64,000 nucleotides of DNA from Streptomyces sp. NRRL F-5727 (GTDB lineage Bacteria; Actinomycetota; Actinomycetes; Streptomycetales; Streptomycetaceae), in contig NZ_JOGX01000018.1 in the NCBI RefSeq assembly GCF_000719555.1, positions 1 to 64,000 of the forward strand, in the 5' to 3' direction. Under the pieces are notes generated by a model. That model was given only the letters and a program-made list of their open reading frames with translations, was not told where the DNA came from and made no database searches. The position numbers and the translations under genes are program-made. Of the stretch, positions 1-7,753 are shown in pieces (the first letter of the stretch is position 1; each line of letters begins with the position of its first letter).

Positions 1-297
1 CCCCCCGCGCCCGCCGCCCCCGAGCGCCCCGCCCCTCCGGCCGGTTTCGGCACCGCAGTGCCGCCGGCGCCGCCCGCACCCCGCGCGGAGGCACCCGGCC
101 GGCCCGACCTGCCCAAGCGGCGCGCCCAGGAGCACCTCGTCCCGCAGCTGCGCGACGAGCCGCAGGCCCGGCCCTCCGAGGACCACGCCCTGCACGACCC
201 CGGCCTGATGGCCGCCTTCCAGCGTGGGATCGGCCTGGCCGAATCCCAGCCCACCCCCCAGGAGTCGCTGCGTCACGGCGACGCGCACAAGGAGTAG
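1..297 (+). CDS. cvnA: CvnA-type sensor histidine kinase, C-terminal end (partial)
   Basis: The reading frame is open from the window edge to a TAG stop at 295-297, so only the last 98 residues are present. The segment is Pro/Ala-rich and ends in a conserved-looking tail (QEHLVPQL, then GLMAAFQRGIGLAES), which I recognise from the C-termini of Streptomyces nitrate-sensor-like histidine kinases that head conservons. The kinase core lies outside the window. The next gene starts 8 bp downstream and the order kinase, roadblock, DUF742, Ras-like GTPase is diagnostic of a cvn operon. Role by family: membrane sensor that signals through the CvnB-D G-protein-like complex. Confidence 0.85.
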   Translation, partial: PPAPAAPERPAPPAGFGTAVPPAPPAPRAEAPGRPDLPKRRAQEHLVPQLRDEPQARPSEDHALHDPGLMAAFQRGIGLAESQPTPQESLRHGDAHKE

Positions 298-304
298 ATA
301 CACG

Positions 305-739
305 ATGACGGGCAATGTGCCGAGCGGCCATTCCTCGGATCTCGACTGGCTGCTGAGCGGTCTGGTCCAGCGGGTCCCGTACACCCGCAGCGCGGTGCTG
401 CTCTCCTCCGACGGCCTCGTGAAGTCCGTGCACGGGCTCGACCCCGACGCGGCCGACCACATGGCGGCCCTCGCCTCCGGGCTCTACTCGCTCGGCCGCA
501 GCGCCGGCGTCCGGTTCGGCGACGGCGGAGAGGTCCGCCAGGTCGTCGTGGAGCTCGACTCCACCCTGCTCTTCGTCTCCACCGCCGGCTCCGGCACCTG
601 TCTGGCCGTCCTCGCCGGCCGGGAGGCCGACGCCGCCGTCCTCGGCTACGAGATGGCGATGCTGGTCAAGAGCGTCCGCCCGTACCTGGTGACGCCCGCC
701 CGCCAGGCGGCCGCAGCGGCGGGTGGCGCCGGTCAGTGA
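305..739 (+). CDS. cvnB: CvnB roadblock/LC7 domain protein
   Basis: A 144-residue protein starting at ATG 305 (MTGNVPSG), just after the cvnA stop; earlier in-frame starts lie inside cvnA. It forms one roadblock/LC7 domain (LDWLLSGLVQRVPYTRSAVL at the start, later LAVLAGREADAAVLGYEM). Family members bind the partner GTPase and modulate its nucleotide cycle. Its stop overlaps the GTG start of cvnC, so the two are translationally coupled. Size and gene order match known conservons, so the call is firm. Confidence 0.93.
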   Translation: MTGNVPSGHSSDLDWLLSGLVQRVPYTRSAVLLSSDGLVKSVHGLDPDAADHMAALASGLYSLGRSAGVRFGDGGEVRQVVVELDSTLLFVSTAGSGTCLAVLAGREADAAVLGYEMAMLVKSVRPYLVTPARQAAAAAGGAGQ

Positions 740-1113
740 ACGTGTCTCCTCCGCAGGAAGGGCCCTGGCTCGACGACGCGGCCGGCCGGCTGATCCGTCC
801 GTACACCGTCAGCGGCGGCCGGACCCGGCCCACCGCCTCGCTCGACCTGCTCTCCCTGGTGATGGCGACCGGATCCGGCCTCCAGCCCCACATGGGCCCC
901 GAGCACGGCCTGGCCCTCCGGCTGTGCGACGGGCCCACCTCGGTGGCCGAGATCGCGGCGCACTTAAGACTCCCGGCCGTCGTCACCAAGGTCCTCCTCT
1001 CCGACCTCGTGGACTGCGGGGCCCTCACCGCGCGGGCCCCGCGCTTCCACGCCAACCCATCCGACCGTTCCTTGCTGGAGGCAGTGCTCGATGGCCTACG
1101 ACAGCGGCTCTGA
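736..1113 (+). CDS. cvnC: CvnC DUF742 protein with a TTA codon
   Basis: A 125-residue protein starting with GTG at 736, overlapping the cvnB stop by four bases. It matches DUF742: an N-terminal RLIRPYTVSGGRTRP block, then a winged-helix-like half (GPTSVAEIAAHLRLP, VLLSDLVDCGAL). The Leu at residue 77 is encoded by TTA (964-966), the rare codon read by the bldA tRNA in Streptomyces, so full expression may be developmentally gated. The next gene starts inside this one, with a 23-bp overlap. DUF742 proteins are the third standard conservon component; the biochemical role is not settled. Confidence 0.93.
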   Translation: MNVSPPQEGPWLDDAAGRLIRPYTVSGGRTRPTASLDLLSLVMATGSGLQPHMGPEHGLALRLCDGPTSVAEIAAHLRLPAVVTKVLLSDLVDCGALTARAPRFHANPSDRSLLEAVLDGLRQRL

Positions 1114-1714
1114 ACGCCATGACGGTTTCGCGGCCGACCCCTTCCCCACCGCGCTGAAGATCCTGGTGGCGGGCGGCTTCGGGGTGGGCAAGACCACCTT
1201 CGTCGGCGCGGTCAGCGAGATCGAACCGCTCAGCACGGAGGAGCTGCTGACCTCCGTCAGCGCCGCCACCGACAGCCTGGAGGGCGTGGAGAGCAAGACC
1301 ACGACCACCGTGGCCATGGACTTCGGCCGGATCACCCTCGACGACCGGAACGTGCTCTACCTCTTCGGCACCCCCGGCCAGGAGCGGTTCTGGTTCATGT
1401 GGGACGAGCTGTCCGAGGGGGCGCTCGGCGCGGTCGTCCTCGCCGACACCCGCCGCCTCCAGGAGTGCTTCTCCGCCATCGACTTCTTCGAGCGGCGGGG
1501 CATCGCCTTCGTGGTCGCCGTCAACGAGTTCGACGGGGCCTTCCGCTACGAGCCGGAGGAGATCCGGCAGGCGCTCGACCTCCACCCCGAGGTGCCGATC
1601 GTGCTCTGCGACGCCCGGATCTCCAGCTCCGCCATCACCACCCTCCTGACCCTCGTCCAGCACCTCCTCAACTCGACCCCGGCCAGCGAGCCGAGCTTCG
1701 GAGTCACCCCATGA
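1091..1714 (+). CDS. cvnD: CvnD Ras-like ATP/GTP-binding protein
   Basis: A 207-residue small GTPase-like protein. Visible motifs are the P-loop GGFGVGKTT near residues 28-36, a switch region rich in Thr (SKTTTTVAMDFG), the Walker-B/switch-II segment LFGTPGQERF, and a NEFD sequence at the N/TKxD position. It is the G-protein component of the conservon and would associate with the membrane sensor through CvnB/CvnC. Its start lies within cvnC and its stop overlaps the next ATG (ATGA), so the whole operon is coupled. Confidence 0.95.
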   Translation: MAYDSGSERHDGFAADPFPTALKILVAGGFGVGKTTFVGAVSEIEPLSTEELLTSVSAATDSLEGVESKTTTTVAMDFGRITLDDRNVLYLFGTPGQERFWFMWDELSEGALGAVVLADTRRLQECFSAIDFFERRGIAFVVAVNEFDGAFRYEPEEIRQALDLHPEVPIVLCDARISSSAITTLLTLVQHLLNSTPASEPSFGVTP

Positions 1715-2277
1715 CCTACGACCCGACGGGTCACCTCCTCCTGACCCCCATCGACAAGGACGCCCCGGACCGGGTGCGCAGGCTGCGTGAACTCGGCCTC
1801 GGAGACCGCCCCGACCCGGCCTTCGACGAGTTCGCCCACCGGCTCGCCGACGTGACCGGCGCCCCGTTCTCGATGGTCAACTTCATCGACGAGAACCGGC
1901 AGTTCTTCGCCGGCCTGCACACGCCGGGCGGCTCCCACTCGGGCAGCGACCTCGGCGCCGCCGGCGCGGGCGGCGTCGGCCGGTTCATGGCGCGCGACCA
2001 CGGCTACTGCCCGCACGTCGTCGTCCGCCGCAAGGCGCTCGTCCTGGAGGACGTCTGCGACTACCCGCGCTTCGCCGGCAACCCGGTCGTCGACGAGATC
2101 GGCATCCGCTCCTACATGGGCGCGCCGCTGATCGACCGCACCGGCGTCGCCCTCGGCACCATCTGCGTGGTCGACACCGACGTCCGGCCGTGGGGCCGGT
2201 CCGGTCTGGAGACCATCAAGGCGATGGCGGCGGAGCTCGTCGAGCAGATCCACCGTCGCGAGGACGGGGCGTTCTGA
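1711..2277 (+). CDS. GAF domain protein, fifth gene of the conservon
   Basis: A 188-residue protein beginning with the ATG that overlaps the cvnD stop. Most of its length is one GAF domain (FDEFAHRLADVTGAPFSMVN, later YMGAPLIDRTGVALGTICVVD near the C-terminus), the cytosolic small-ligand-binding fold found in sensors. No enzymatic or output domain is present, so it probably acts as an accessory sensor. Many conservons end with a cytochrome P450; here a GAF protein takes that slot. A perfect 19-bp hairpin 26 bp downstream closes the operon. Confidence 0.9.
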   Translation: MTYDPTGHLLLTPIDKDAPDRVRRLRELGLGDRPDPAFDEFAHRLADVTGAPFSMVNFIDENRQFFAGLHTPGGSHSGSDLGAAGAGGVGRFMARDHGYCPHVVVRRKALVLEDVCDYPRFAGNPVVDEIGIRSYMGAPLIDRTGVALGTICVVDTDVRPWGRSGLETIKAMAAELVEQIHRREDGAF

Positions 2278-2302
2278 CCCTTTCTGCCCGGTTTCGGGGC
2301 AG

Positions 2303-2344
2303 GGCTGAGGGCCCGTACGGCACCTGCCGTACGGGCCCTCAGCC
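2303..2344. terminator. Bidirectional 19-bp hairpin terminator
   Basis: A perfect 19-bp inverted repeat (arms 2303-2321 and 2326-2344) with a 4-nt loop lies between the convergent GAF gene and acyl-CoA dehydrogenase gene. It has no long U-tract on either side, as is usual in actinobacteria. It should stop transcripts from both directions. Confidence 0.88.
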
Positions 2345-2350
2345 GTCGCG

Positions 2351-3559
2351 TCACACGGAGGCCGGCTCCGGCTGCGGGGTGCGGACCAGGTCGGAGAGCC
2401 GCTCCGACCAGCTGCCCTTGCCCTGGCCGAGGGCGACCTCGCCCAGCCGCAGCAGCTGGATGTCGGAGGTGCCGGCCGGCGCGAAGATGTGGTGCGCGTC
2501 GCGGAGGTAGCGCTCGATGGACCGGTCGGTGAAGAGACCGGCGGCGGCGTGGATCTCCATCGCGTTGCGGCCCGAGTCGATGGCCGACTCGACGTTGACC
2601 AGCTTGGCGTTCATCAGCTCGGTGTCGCAGGAGAGGCCCTGGTCGAGCAGGTGCACCGCGTGGTACGCGGCGAGCCGGGAGGTCATCAGCCGGGACTGCA
2701 TCTGGCCCAGCTTGAGCTTCACCGTGGGCAGCTCGGAGAGCGGCTTGCCGTAGCGGATCCGCTCGGTGGCGAAGCGGGTGGTCTCCTCCAGGATGGCCTG
2801 GTGGATGCCGAGCGAGACGGCGGTGAGGTTGGCCCGCCCGTAGAGCACGCTGGAGGAGTACGCCACGGCCAGGCCGTCGCCCTCGTCGCCCAGCCGGTTG
2901 GCGGCCGGCACCCGGCAGTCCTCGAAGATCAGCTCGCCGAAGCTGAAGCCGTGCAGCCCCATGGCCTGCTGCTGCGGCCCGAGCCGGAAGCCCGGCCGGT
3001 CGGCCTCGACGAGGAAGGCGGTGAGCCCCTTGGAGCCGGGGCCGGTCCTGACCACGACGCCGTGCAGGTCGCCGACGTGGCTGTTGCCGACGTAGACCTT
3101 GCTGCCGTTCAGGACGTAGTCGTCGCCGTCCCGGACCGCGCTCGCCTCCATGCCCAGCACGTGCCCGCCGGACTCCGGCTCGGTCACGGCGATCGTCGGC
3201 AGGCACTCGCCCGAGGCGACCTTCGGCAGCCAGGTCTTGCGCTGGGCGTCGGAGCCGAAGTGGACGATCTTCGCGGTGCCGAGCTGCGACGCCTGGACCA
3301 TGGCCCCCATCGCGCCGCTGACCCGGGAGAGCTCCTCGATGATGATCGTCTTCGCCAGGTGTCCGGCGCCCATGCCGCCGTACTCCGGACTGATCGTCGC
3401 CCCCAGCCAGCCCTGCGCCGCGATGAGCCGGGACAGCTCGTGGTGTACCGTCCTGGACTCCTCCATCTCGGCTATGCGCGGTCTCACCTCGCGTTCGGCG
3501 AAGTCTCGCACCGTCTCCCTCAGCCGATGATGGAGTCGGCTGCTGAAGTAGCTGTCCAT
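2351..3559 (-). CDS. Acyl-CoA dehydrogenase family protein
   Basis: A 402-residue flavoprotein of the acyl-CoA dehydrogenase family. ATG 3559 (MDSYFSS) is preceded by a GGGAGGG Shine-Dalgarno sequence; a longer frame upstream lacks one. Family blocks are clear: PEYGGMGAG, TIAVTEPESGGHVLGMEA (FAD loop), and a C-terminal helical half ending in APAGTSDIQLLRLGE. In medium-chain dehydrogenases the catalytic Glu sits just before the GT(S)xIQ motif; here that position is Ala362, and the alternative isovaleryl-type Glu position appears to be Gly. It may therefore do non-dehydrogenase chemistry or use another base. Stand-alone gene; substrate unknown. Confidence 0.88.
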   Translation of the reverse strand: MDSYFSSRLHHRLRETVRDFAEREVRPRIAEMEESRTVHHELSRLIAAQGWLGATISPEYGGMGAGHLAKTIIIEELSRVSGAMGAMVQASQLGTAKIVHFGSDAQRKTWLPKVASGECLPTIAVTEPESGGHVLGMEASAVRDGDDYVLNGSKVYVGNSHVGDLHGVVVRTGPGSKGLTAFLVEADRPGFRLGPQQQAMGLHGFSFGELIFEDCRVPAANRLGDEGDGLAVAYSSSVLYGRANLTAVSLGIHQAILEETTRFATERIRYGKPLSELPTVKLKLGQMQSRLMTSRLAAYHAVHLLDQGLSCDTELMNAKLVNVESAIDSGRNAMEIHAAAGLFTDRSIERYLRDAHHIFAPAGTSDIQLLRLGEVALGQGKGSWSERLSDLVRTPQPEPASV

Positions 3560-3858
3560 TACGAGTCCCTCCCTGCGAATCGCCTGCTCGGCATGGTCCG
3601 AGCAGGTGGAGCATCGGCAGTGGTCCCGTCCCGAACAGGCCGACACTTCATGGTGTTGATCTTTCCGGGATGGATCAATATCGCCCCAGTATTTGTCCGA
3701 AACCGGTGCTGTTGACGATCACTTCGGACTGTGTTTGGTCCGATCTGGAGCCACCGAGTCCGCTGGGGCGCGTGCGTCAAGAGGTGTCTTTCTGCCACAT
3801 GCCACCGGCAAAGATCATGTTCCGGCCACCGCCCGGCGTGACGCCCGCAAAGCGGTTC
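3560..3858. other. Intergenic region, relatively AT-rich
   Basis: About 300 bp without a convincing gene, noticeably less GC-rich than its surroundings. It should contain the promoter of the leftward acyl-CoA dehydrogenase gene. I see no strong dyad or RNA gene in it. Confidence 0.5.
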
Positions 3859-3886
3859 GTGACCACGCCGGGAAGTGCGGTATTGT
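3859..3886 (+). promoter_or_regulatory. Putative promoter of tRNA-Pro copy 1
   Basis: A TATTGT -10-like hexamer (3881-3886) follows a GTGACC -35-like hexamer (3859-3864) with a 16-bp spacer. The 18-nt stretch beginning at the -10 box is repeated with only two mismatches at the same distance before the second tRNA-Pro gene (25622 onward), while the flanks differ. Shared placement before both copies is the main support. Confidence 0.5.
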
Positions 3887-3931
3887 TCTCTTGCACGCAG
3901 GGCCGGGGGAAACCCCAGGTCAGACGGGCAC

Positions 3932-4005
<74 letters not shown>

Positions 4006-4022
4006 CTCGCGAGAGTCGTGTT

Positions 4023-4060
4023 CGAGGGGCCGTCTCAGAGAGATCTGAGACGGCCCCTCG
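4023..4060 (+). terminator. Hairpin terminator after tRNA-Pro copy 1
   Basis: A perfect 17-bp stem (4023-4039 with 4044-4060) and a GAGA tetraloop, starting 18 nt after the mature tRNA 3' end. It is the expected stop for the tRNA transcript. Confidence 0.88.
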
Positions 4061-4360
4061 ATCGTTTCCGGGGCCCGGTCGGGCGCCGTCGGCGCCAGGC
4101 TGATCGCCATGTTCATGATCCCCCGGCGGGCTACCGGGCTACCGGGCGAACTGGCGCGCGGCGGGCTGCCGGTGCCCGCGTCGGATTCCCTCTCCTGACC
4201 GTCCTCGACGGGGACGAGAAGCCGCTCGCCGCCGTGCCCGCGCGACGTGCCGCGTACGACCTCTGCCGGGTGCTGCCGACGTATCCGACGCCGATCCGCG
4301 GCGCGTTCGACCCGCAGACCGACCGACATCGGCGGGACGCCGCGGGTCACCCGGATCTCC

Positions 4361-4500
4361 GCGATCGTCACCGACGTCGGCGCCGACCCCTCCCACGCCT
4401 CCATCGCCGCCCGCGGGCTGGGCATTCCGGCGGTCGTCGGCTGCGGCAACGCGACCACGAGGATCCGCACCGGCCGGCGCATCCGCGTCGACGGCCGACG
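4361..4500 (+). pseudogene. Fragment of a PEP-utilising enzyme mobile domain
   Basis: In one frame the translation reads AIVTDVGADPSHASIAARGL, then GIPAVVGCGNAT and IRTGRRIRVDG. This is the swivelling phospho-histidine domain of PEP synthase / pyruvate phosphate dikinase / rifampin phosphotransferase enzymes, including the His of the (T/P)SHA motif. No ATP-grasp or TIM-barrel domain flanks it and no good start precedes it, so it is a decayed remnant of about 45 codons. The rest of 4061-4549 shows no intact gene; a neighbouring frame could hold further scrambled remnants, but I cannot assign them. Confidence 0.7.
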
Positions 4501-4549
4501 CCCGGCGGGGCCTTCGGGCGGGCGGGGCCCGCCCGAAGGCCCGGCGGGG

Positions 4550-6193
4550 TCACGCCTCGGGGGCTCCCGTGGTGCGGAGGGTGCCGTTCTCCAGGCGGAG
4601 CCAGCGGTTCACGCCGATGCCGGCGAGGAAGCGTTCGTCGTGGCTGACCACGAGGAACGCGCCCCGGTAGGAGTCGAGCGCGCTCTCCAGCTGGCCCACG
4701 CTGACGAGGTCGAGGTTGTTGGTCGGCTCGTCGAGCAGCAGCAGCTGCGGGGCCGGTTCGGCGCACAGGACGCAGGCGAGGGTGGCCCGCAGGCGTTCCC
4801 CGCCGGAGAGGACGCCGACGGGCAGATGGGCGCGGGCGCCCCGGAAGAGGAAGCGCGCCAGCAGGTTCATCCGCTCCGCGTCGGACCGTTCGGGCGCGAA
4901 CGCGGCGAAGTTCTCCGCCACCGTGCGGTCCAGGTCCAGCAGGTCGAGGCGCTGGGACAGCGAGGCGACGCGGCCGTCGCCGCGCTTGATCCGCCCGCCG
5001 TCCGGGGCGAGTTCGCCCGTGATCAGGCGCATCAGGGTGGTCTTGCCCGAGCCGTTGGGACCGGTCAGCGCGATCCGCTCCGGGCCCCGCACGGACAGGT
5101 CGACCCCGCCCCCGGCGAAGACGTCCCGGCCGTCGTACCGGACCCGCATCCCCTCGCCGAGGAAGAGGTCGCGCCCGGCGGGGACCTGGGTGTCGGGCAG
5201 GTCGAGGACGAGCCGCTGCTCGTCGCGGAGGGCGCGCCCGGCCTCGTCGAGCCGCGCCTGGGCCTCGCCGACGCGGGAGGCGTGGGTCTGCCCGGCCCGG
5301 CCCGCGGACTCCTGGGCGCCCCGCTTCATGTTCCCGGCGAAGATGCGCGGCAGGCCGGCGCTCTTGAGGTTGCGGGCCGCGTTGCTCGCCCGCCGGTCGG
5401 CGCGCTCGCGGGCCTGCTGGAGCTCCCGCTTCTCGCGCTTGAGGTCCTGTTCCGCGTTGCGCACGTTCTTCTCGGCGACCTCCTGCTCGGCCCGTACCGC
5501 CTCCTCGTACGCGGTGAAGTTCCCGCCGTGGAAGCGCAGTCGGGAGGCGCCGAGCTCGGCGATCCCGTCCATCCGGTCGAGCAGCGCCCGGTCGTGGGCG
5601 ACGACCAGGAGGAGGCCGTCGAAGTCGGACAGCGCGTCGTAGAGCGTGTGCCGGGCGTCGCCGTCGAGGTTGTTGGTCGGCTCGTCGAGCAGCAGCACCT
5701 CGGGCCGCCTGAGCAGCTGGGCGGCGAGGCCGAGGGAGACGACCTGGCCGCCGCTGAGGGTGCCGAGGGTGCGGTCGAGGGCGAGCCCGCCGAGTCCGAG
5801 CCGGTCGAGCTGGGCACGGGTGCGCTCCTCGATGTCCCAGTCGTCGCCGATGGTGGCGAAGTGCTCCTCGCTCACGTCGCCGGACTCGACGGCGTCCAGC
5901 GCGCGGATCACGGCGGCGACGCCGAGCACGTCGGCGACGGTGAGGTCCCCGGTCAGGGGGAGGCTCTGCGGCAGGTAGCCGAGGGTGCCGCCGACGGTGA
6001 CCGAGCCGCCGGTGGGCCGCAGCTCGCCGGCGATCAGCTTGAGCAGGGTGCTCTTCCCGGCGCCGTTGGGCGCGACCAGGCCCGTACGGCCGCCGGTCAG
6101 GCTGAAGGACAGCTCGTGGAAGACGGGGGTGTCGTCGGGCCAGGAGAAGGACAGGTCCGAGCAGACGACGGTGGCGTGGGACAGGGAAGACAT
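4550..6193 (-). CDS. ABC-F family ATPase (ribosome-protection type)
   Basis: A 547-residue soluble protein with two ABC ATPase domains and no membrane segment, typical of ABC-F. Motifs: Walker A APNGAGKST and signature LSGGQ in domain 1; Walker A GPNGSGKTT and signature LSGGE in domain 2; both Walker B regions read LLLDEPTNNLD. A charged linker of about 100 residues (the P-site tRNA interaction motif region) separates them. ABC-F proteins act at the ribosomal E site; some confer antibiotic resistance and others are translation factors. ATG 6193 (MSSLSHAT) was chosen as the family-like start. A strongly ribosome-bound short ORF lies upstream at 6325-6354, suggesting leader-peptide control. Confidence 0.93.
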   Translation of the reverse strand: MSSLSHATVVCSDLSFSWPDDTPVFHELSFSLTGGRTGLVAPNGAGKSTLLKLIAGELRPTGGSVTVGGTLGYLPQSLPLTGDLTVADVLGVAAVIRALDAVESGDVSEEHFATIGDDWDIEERTRAQLDRLGLGGLALDRTLGTLSGGQVVSLGLAAQLLRRPEVLLLDEPTNNLDGDARHTLYDALSDFDGLLLVVAHDRALLDRMDGIAELGASRLRFHGGNFTAYEEAVRAEQEVAEKNVRNAEQDLKREKRELQQARERADRRASNAARNLKSAGLPRIFAGNMKRGAQESAGRAGQTHASRVGEAQARLDEAGRALRDEQRLVLDLPDTQVPAGRDLFLGEGMRVRYDGRDVFAGGGVDLSVRGPERIALTGPNGSGKTTLMRLITGELAPDGGRIKRGDGRVASLSQRLDLLDLDRTVAENFAAFAPERSDAERMNLLARFLFRGARAHLPVGVLSGGERLRATLACVLCAEPAPQLLLLDEPTNNLDLVSVGQLESALDSYRGAFLVVSHDERFLAGIGVNRWLRLENGTLRTTGAPEA

Positions 6194-6324
6194 GGAGAGG
6201 ACCTCGGAGGGAGGGGAGCGGACAGGGCTCCGCCCCGGGCAGACGAAGGGCAAAGGGGTACGACGGGACGGGCCACTCCGGTGGTGCGCTCCTCGGCGCG
6301 TCCGGTGGCCGTCAGCTCCGGATC

Positions 6325-6354
6325 TCACCCGGAGATGTCGTCGTCACCCGCCAT
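6325..6354 (-). CDS. 9-residue leader peptide upstream of the ABC-F gene
   Basis: A tiny ORF, MAGDDDISG, starts at ATG 6354 and stops at 6325, 131 bp before the ABC-F start. It has an excellent Shine-Dalgarno sequence (GAGGAG, 8 nt before the ATG), better than that of the main gene. Upstream ORFs of this kind commonly control antibiotic-responsive ABC-F genes by ribosome stalling and attenuation. This is inference from position and ribosome site; I see no dominant terminator between the two. Confidence 0.55.
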   Translation of the reverse strand: MAGDDDISG

Positions 6355-6496
6355 GTCTGCCGCTCCTCGTCAGGGGTCAAGGTCCTGGCCAGCGTAACAG
6401 CCGGTCCCGGCGGGCCGCAGGGAATAGACCGCCCGTGCCGGACGAGGACGGGCTCGCGTCCGGCACGGGCGGGGCGGGGGGGCCCGGGGCGGAACC

Positions 6497-6540
6497 GGGG
6501 CAGCCCCGGGGTGGGCCAGGGGCAGCCCCGGGGCAGGCCA
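6497..6540. repeat. Tandem 22-bp GC-rich direct repeat
   Basis: Two adjacent 22-nt units (6497-6518 and 6519-6540) match at 20 of 22 positions. Each contains a self-complementary GGGGCAGCCCC core. They lie just past the stop of the minus-strand gene at 6567, so they may serve as its transcript end. Confidence 0.7.
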
Positions 6541-6566
6541 GGGACAGGGTCTGGGGCGGGGCCAGG

Positions 6567-6890
6567 TCAGTCCCGGGGTGTGTCGGCCGGGTGCGGGTGC
6601 GCCTTGGTGAGGGTGCAGACGCCGTCCACGCACCGGCGTTCCAGCCGGCCGCGGGAGATGGTCTGCGCGAGGCCGACGGCCCAGCAGGTGGGGCAGCCGC
6701 GGAAGGCGATCAGGGCGAGCGGGGCGGCCAGTAGGCTGACGGGTCCGGTCACCGGGATCAGGGCGATCGAGCCGGCGATCAGCCCGAAGCCGACGGCACC
6801 GCGCGCCAGATGGCGCGGGACGGACTTGCTGGCGTAGTCCGGCACCTGGGCGGGCTGCACGGGGCGGTCGAGGGTCGGTGTGGTGTTCAC
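6567..6890 (-). CDS. Small membrane protein with CPxC motif, coupled to an ECF sigma gene
   Basis: A 107-residue protein starting with GTG 6890, overlapping the sigma-factor stop (GTGA). The middle holds two hydrophobic segments (about residues 31-50 and 51-64) separated by a Pro/Gly turn, then CPTC and a second Cys pair region (RRCVDGVC) near the C-terminus. The arrangement resembles small DUF2892-like inner-membrane proteins. Four Cys residues and coupling to an ECF sigma gene suggest a membrane-bound redox or metal sensor, possibly an anti-sigma partner, but no zinc anti-sigma HxxxCxxC motif is evident. Confidence 0.75.
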   Translation of the reverse strand: MNTTPTLDRPVQPAQVPDYASKSVPRHLARGAVGFGLIAGSIALIPVTGPVSLLAAPLALIAFRGCPTCWAVGLAQTISRGRLERRCVDGVCTLTKAHPHPADTPRD

Positions 6891-7549
6891 GGTCGCGGGT
6901 CTCCTTCGTCGGGACGACGATCGGGCGCGGGAGCGGGGTCGGTAACGAGGTCGGGGTCGAGGCTGAGACCGGGTACGGTGCCGGGCGCCGGCTCGGGCGC
7001 CGGCTCGGGCGTCGCCAGGGCGAGCCGCAGGGCGGCGCGCGCCCGGTGCAGGCGGGACTTCATCGCCGCGTTGCTCAGGCCGAGCGCGTGGGCGACGGTC
7101 CGGCCCGGCAGGCCCTGGACGTCCCGCATGATCAGGACCTGCCGCTGGTCGCGGGGGAGGGCGCCGACGGCGGCGGCGATCCGCCGTGCCTCCAGGCGAT
7201 GCAGCACCGCCTCCTCGGCGGACGGCTCCGCGGCCGCCCCGGGCCCGGCCTCCGGCTCCTCGCCCCGCCGGACGAGCTGGCGGACCTGCCGGAGGCACTC
7301 GTTGCGCACGATGCGGAACATCCACGAGGCGAGCGCCCCCGTCGCCCGCAGGGTGCCGATCTTCCGGTACAGGATGATCAGCGCCTCCTGAGCCGCGTCC
7401 TCCGCGTCCTGCGGCGAGGCGCACAGGGACAGGGCGAACTTCCGCACGTGCGGCTGGGATTCCATGACGACGGTGGTCAGCGAGGCGACGTCGCCGTCCT
7501 GCGCCGCCTTGACCAGCCGCTCGTCGGGCCAGGAGAAGGGTCGGTTCAT
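6887..7549 (-). CDS. ECF-family RNA polymerase sigma factor
   Basis: A 220-residue sigma-70 family protein. Region 2 is visible at about residues 10-80 (DAEDAAQEALIILYRKI, then WMFRIVRNECLRQVR) and region 4 at about 125-180 (LPRDQRQVLIMRDVQGLPG, ALGLSNAAMKSRLHRARAAL). The C-terminal 35 residues are Pro/Asp-rich and disordered-looking. ATG 7549 is preferred over ATG 7558 because GAGG lies at a correct distance only for the former. It is followed by a coupled small membrane protein and preceded by a 29-residue membrane ORF. Confidence 0.93.
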   Translation of the reverse strand: MNRPFSWPDERLVKAAQDGDVASLTTVVMESQPHVRKFALSLCASPQDAEDAAQEALIILYRKIGTLRATGALASWMFRIVRNECLRQVRQLVRRGEEPEAGPGAAAEPSAEEAVLHRLEARRIAAAVGALPRDQRQVLIMRDVQGLPGRTVAHALGLSNAAMKSRLHRARAALRLALATPEPAPEPAPGTVPGLSLDPDLVTDPAPAPDRRPDEGDPRP

Positions 7550-7595
7550 GGTTCTCATCCTCGTGGTGGTTCCGCGGACTCCGGGCGGGTCCCGG

Positions 7596-7685
7596 TCAGG
7601 CCCGGCTCCGGTACCGGCGCAGCAGGTGCCAGCTGCACGCTCCGACGAGGACGGCTCCGACGACGACGAGGGCGGTGACGAGCAT
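7596..7685 (-). CDS. 29-residue single-span membrane miniprotein
   Basis: ATG 7685 with an AAGGAGA ribosome site 5 nt upstream opens a 29-codon ORF ending in TGA at 7596. The peptide begins MLVTALVVVGAVLVGAC, one hydrophobic helix, and ends RRYRSRA. Positive charges at the C-terminus predict N-out/C-in topology; the VGAC sequence also vaguely resembles a lipobox. It lies 46 bp upstream of the sigma-factor gene in the same direction. No homolog is recognised; the strong ribosome site and clean topology argue that it is real. Confidence 0.6.
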   Translation of the reverse strand: MLVTALVVVGAVLVGACSWHLLRRYRSRA

Positions 7686-7753
7686 GGTGTCTCCTTCCGT
7701 TGGCCGGCCCGTGCGGCCGGACGGGGATAGGAGACGGCGGACACCGAAAAGGA

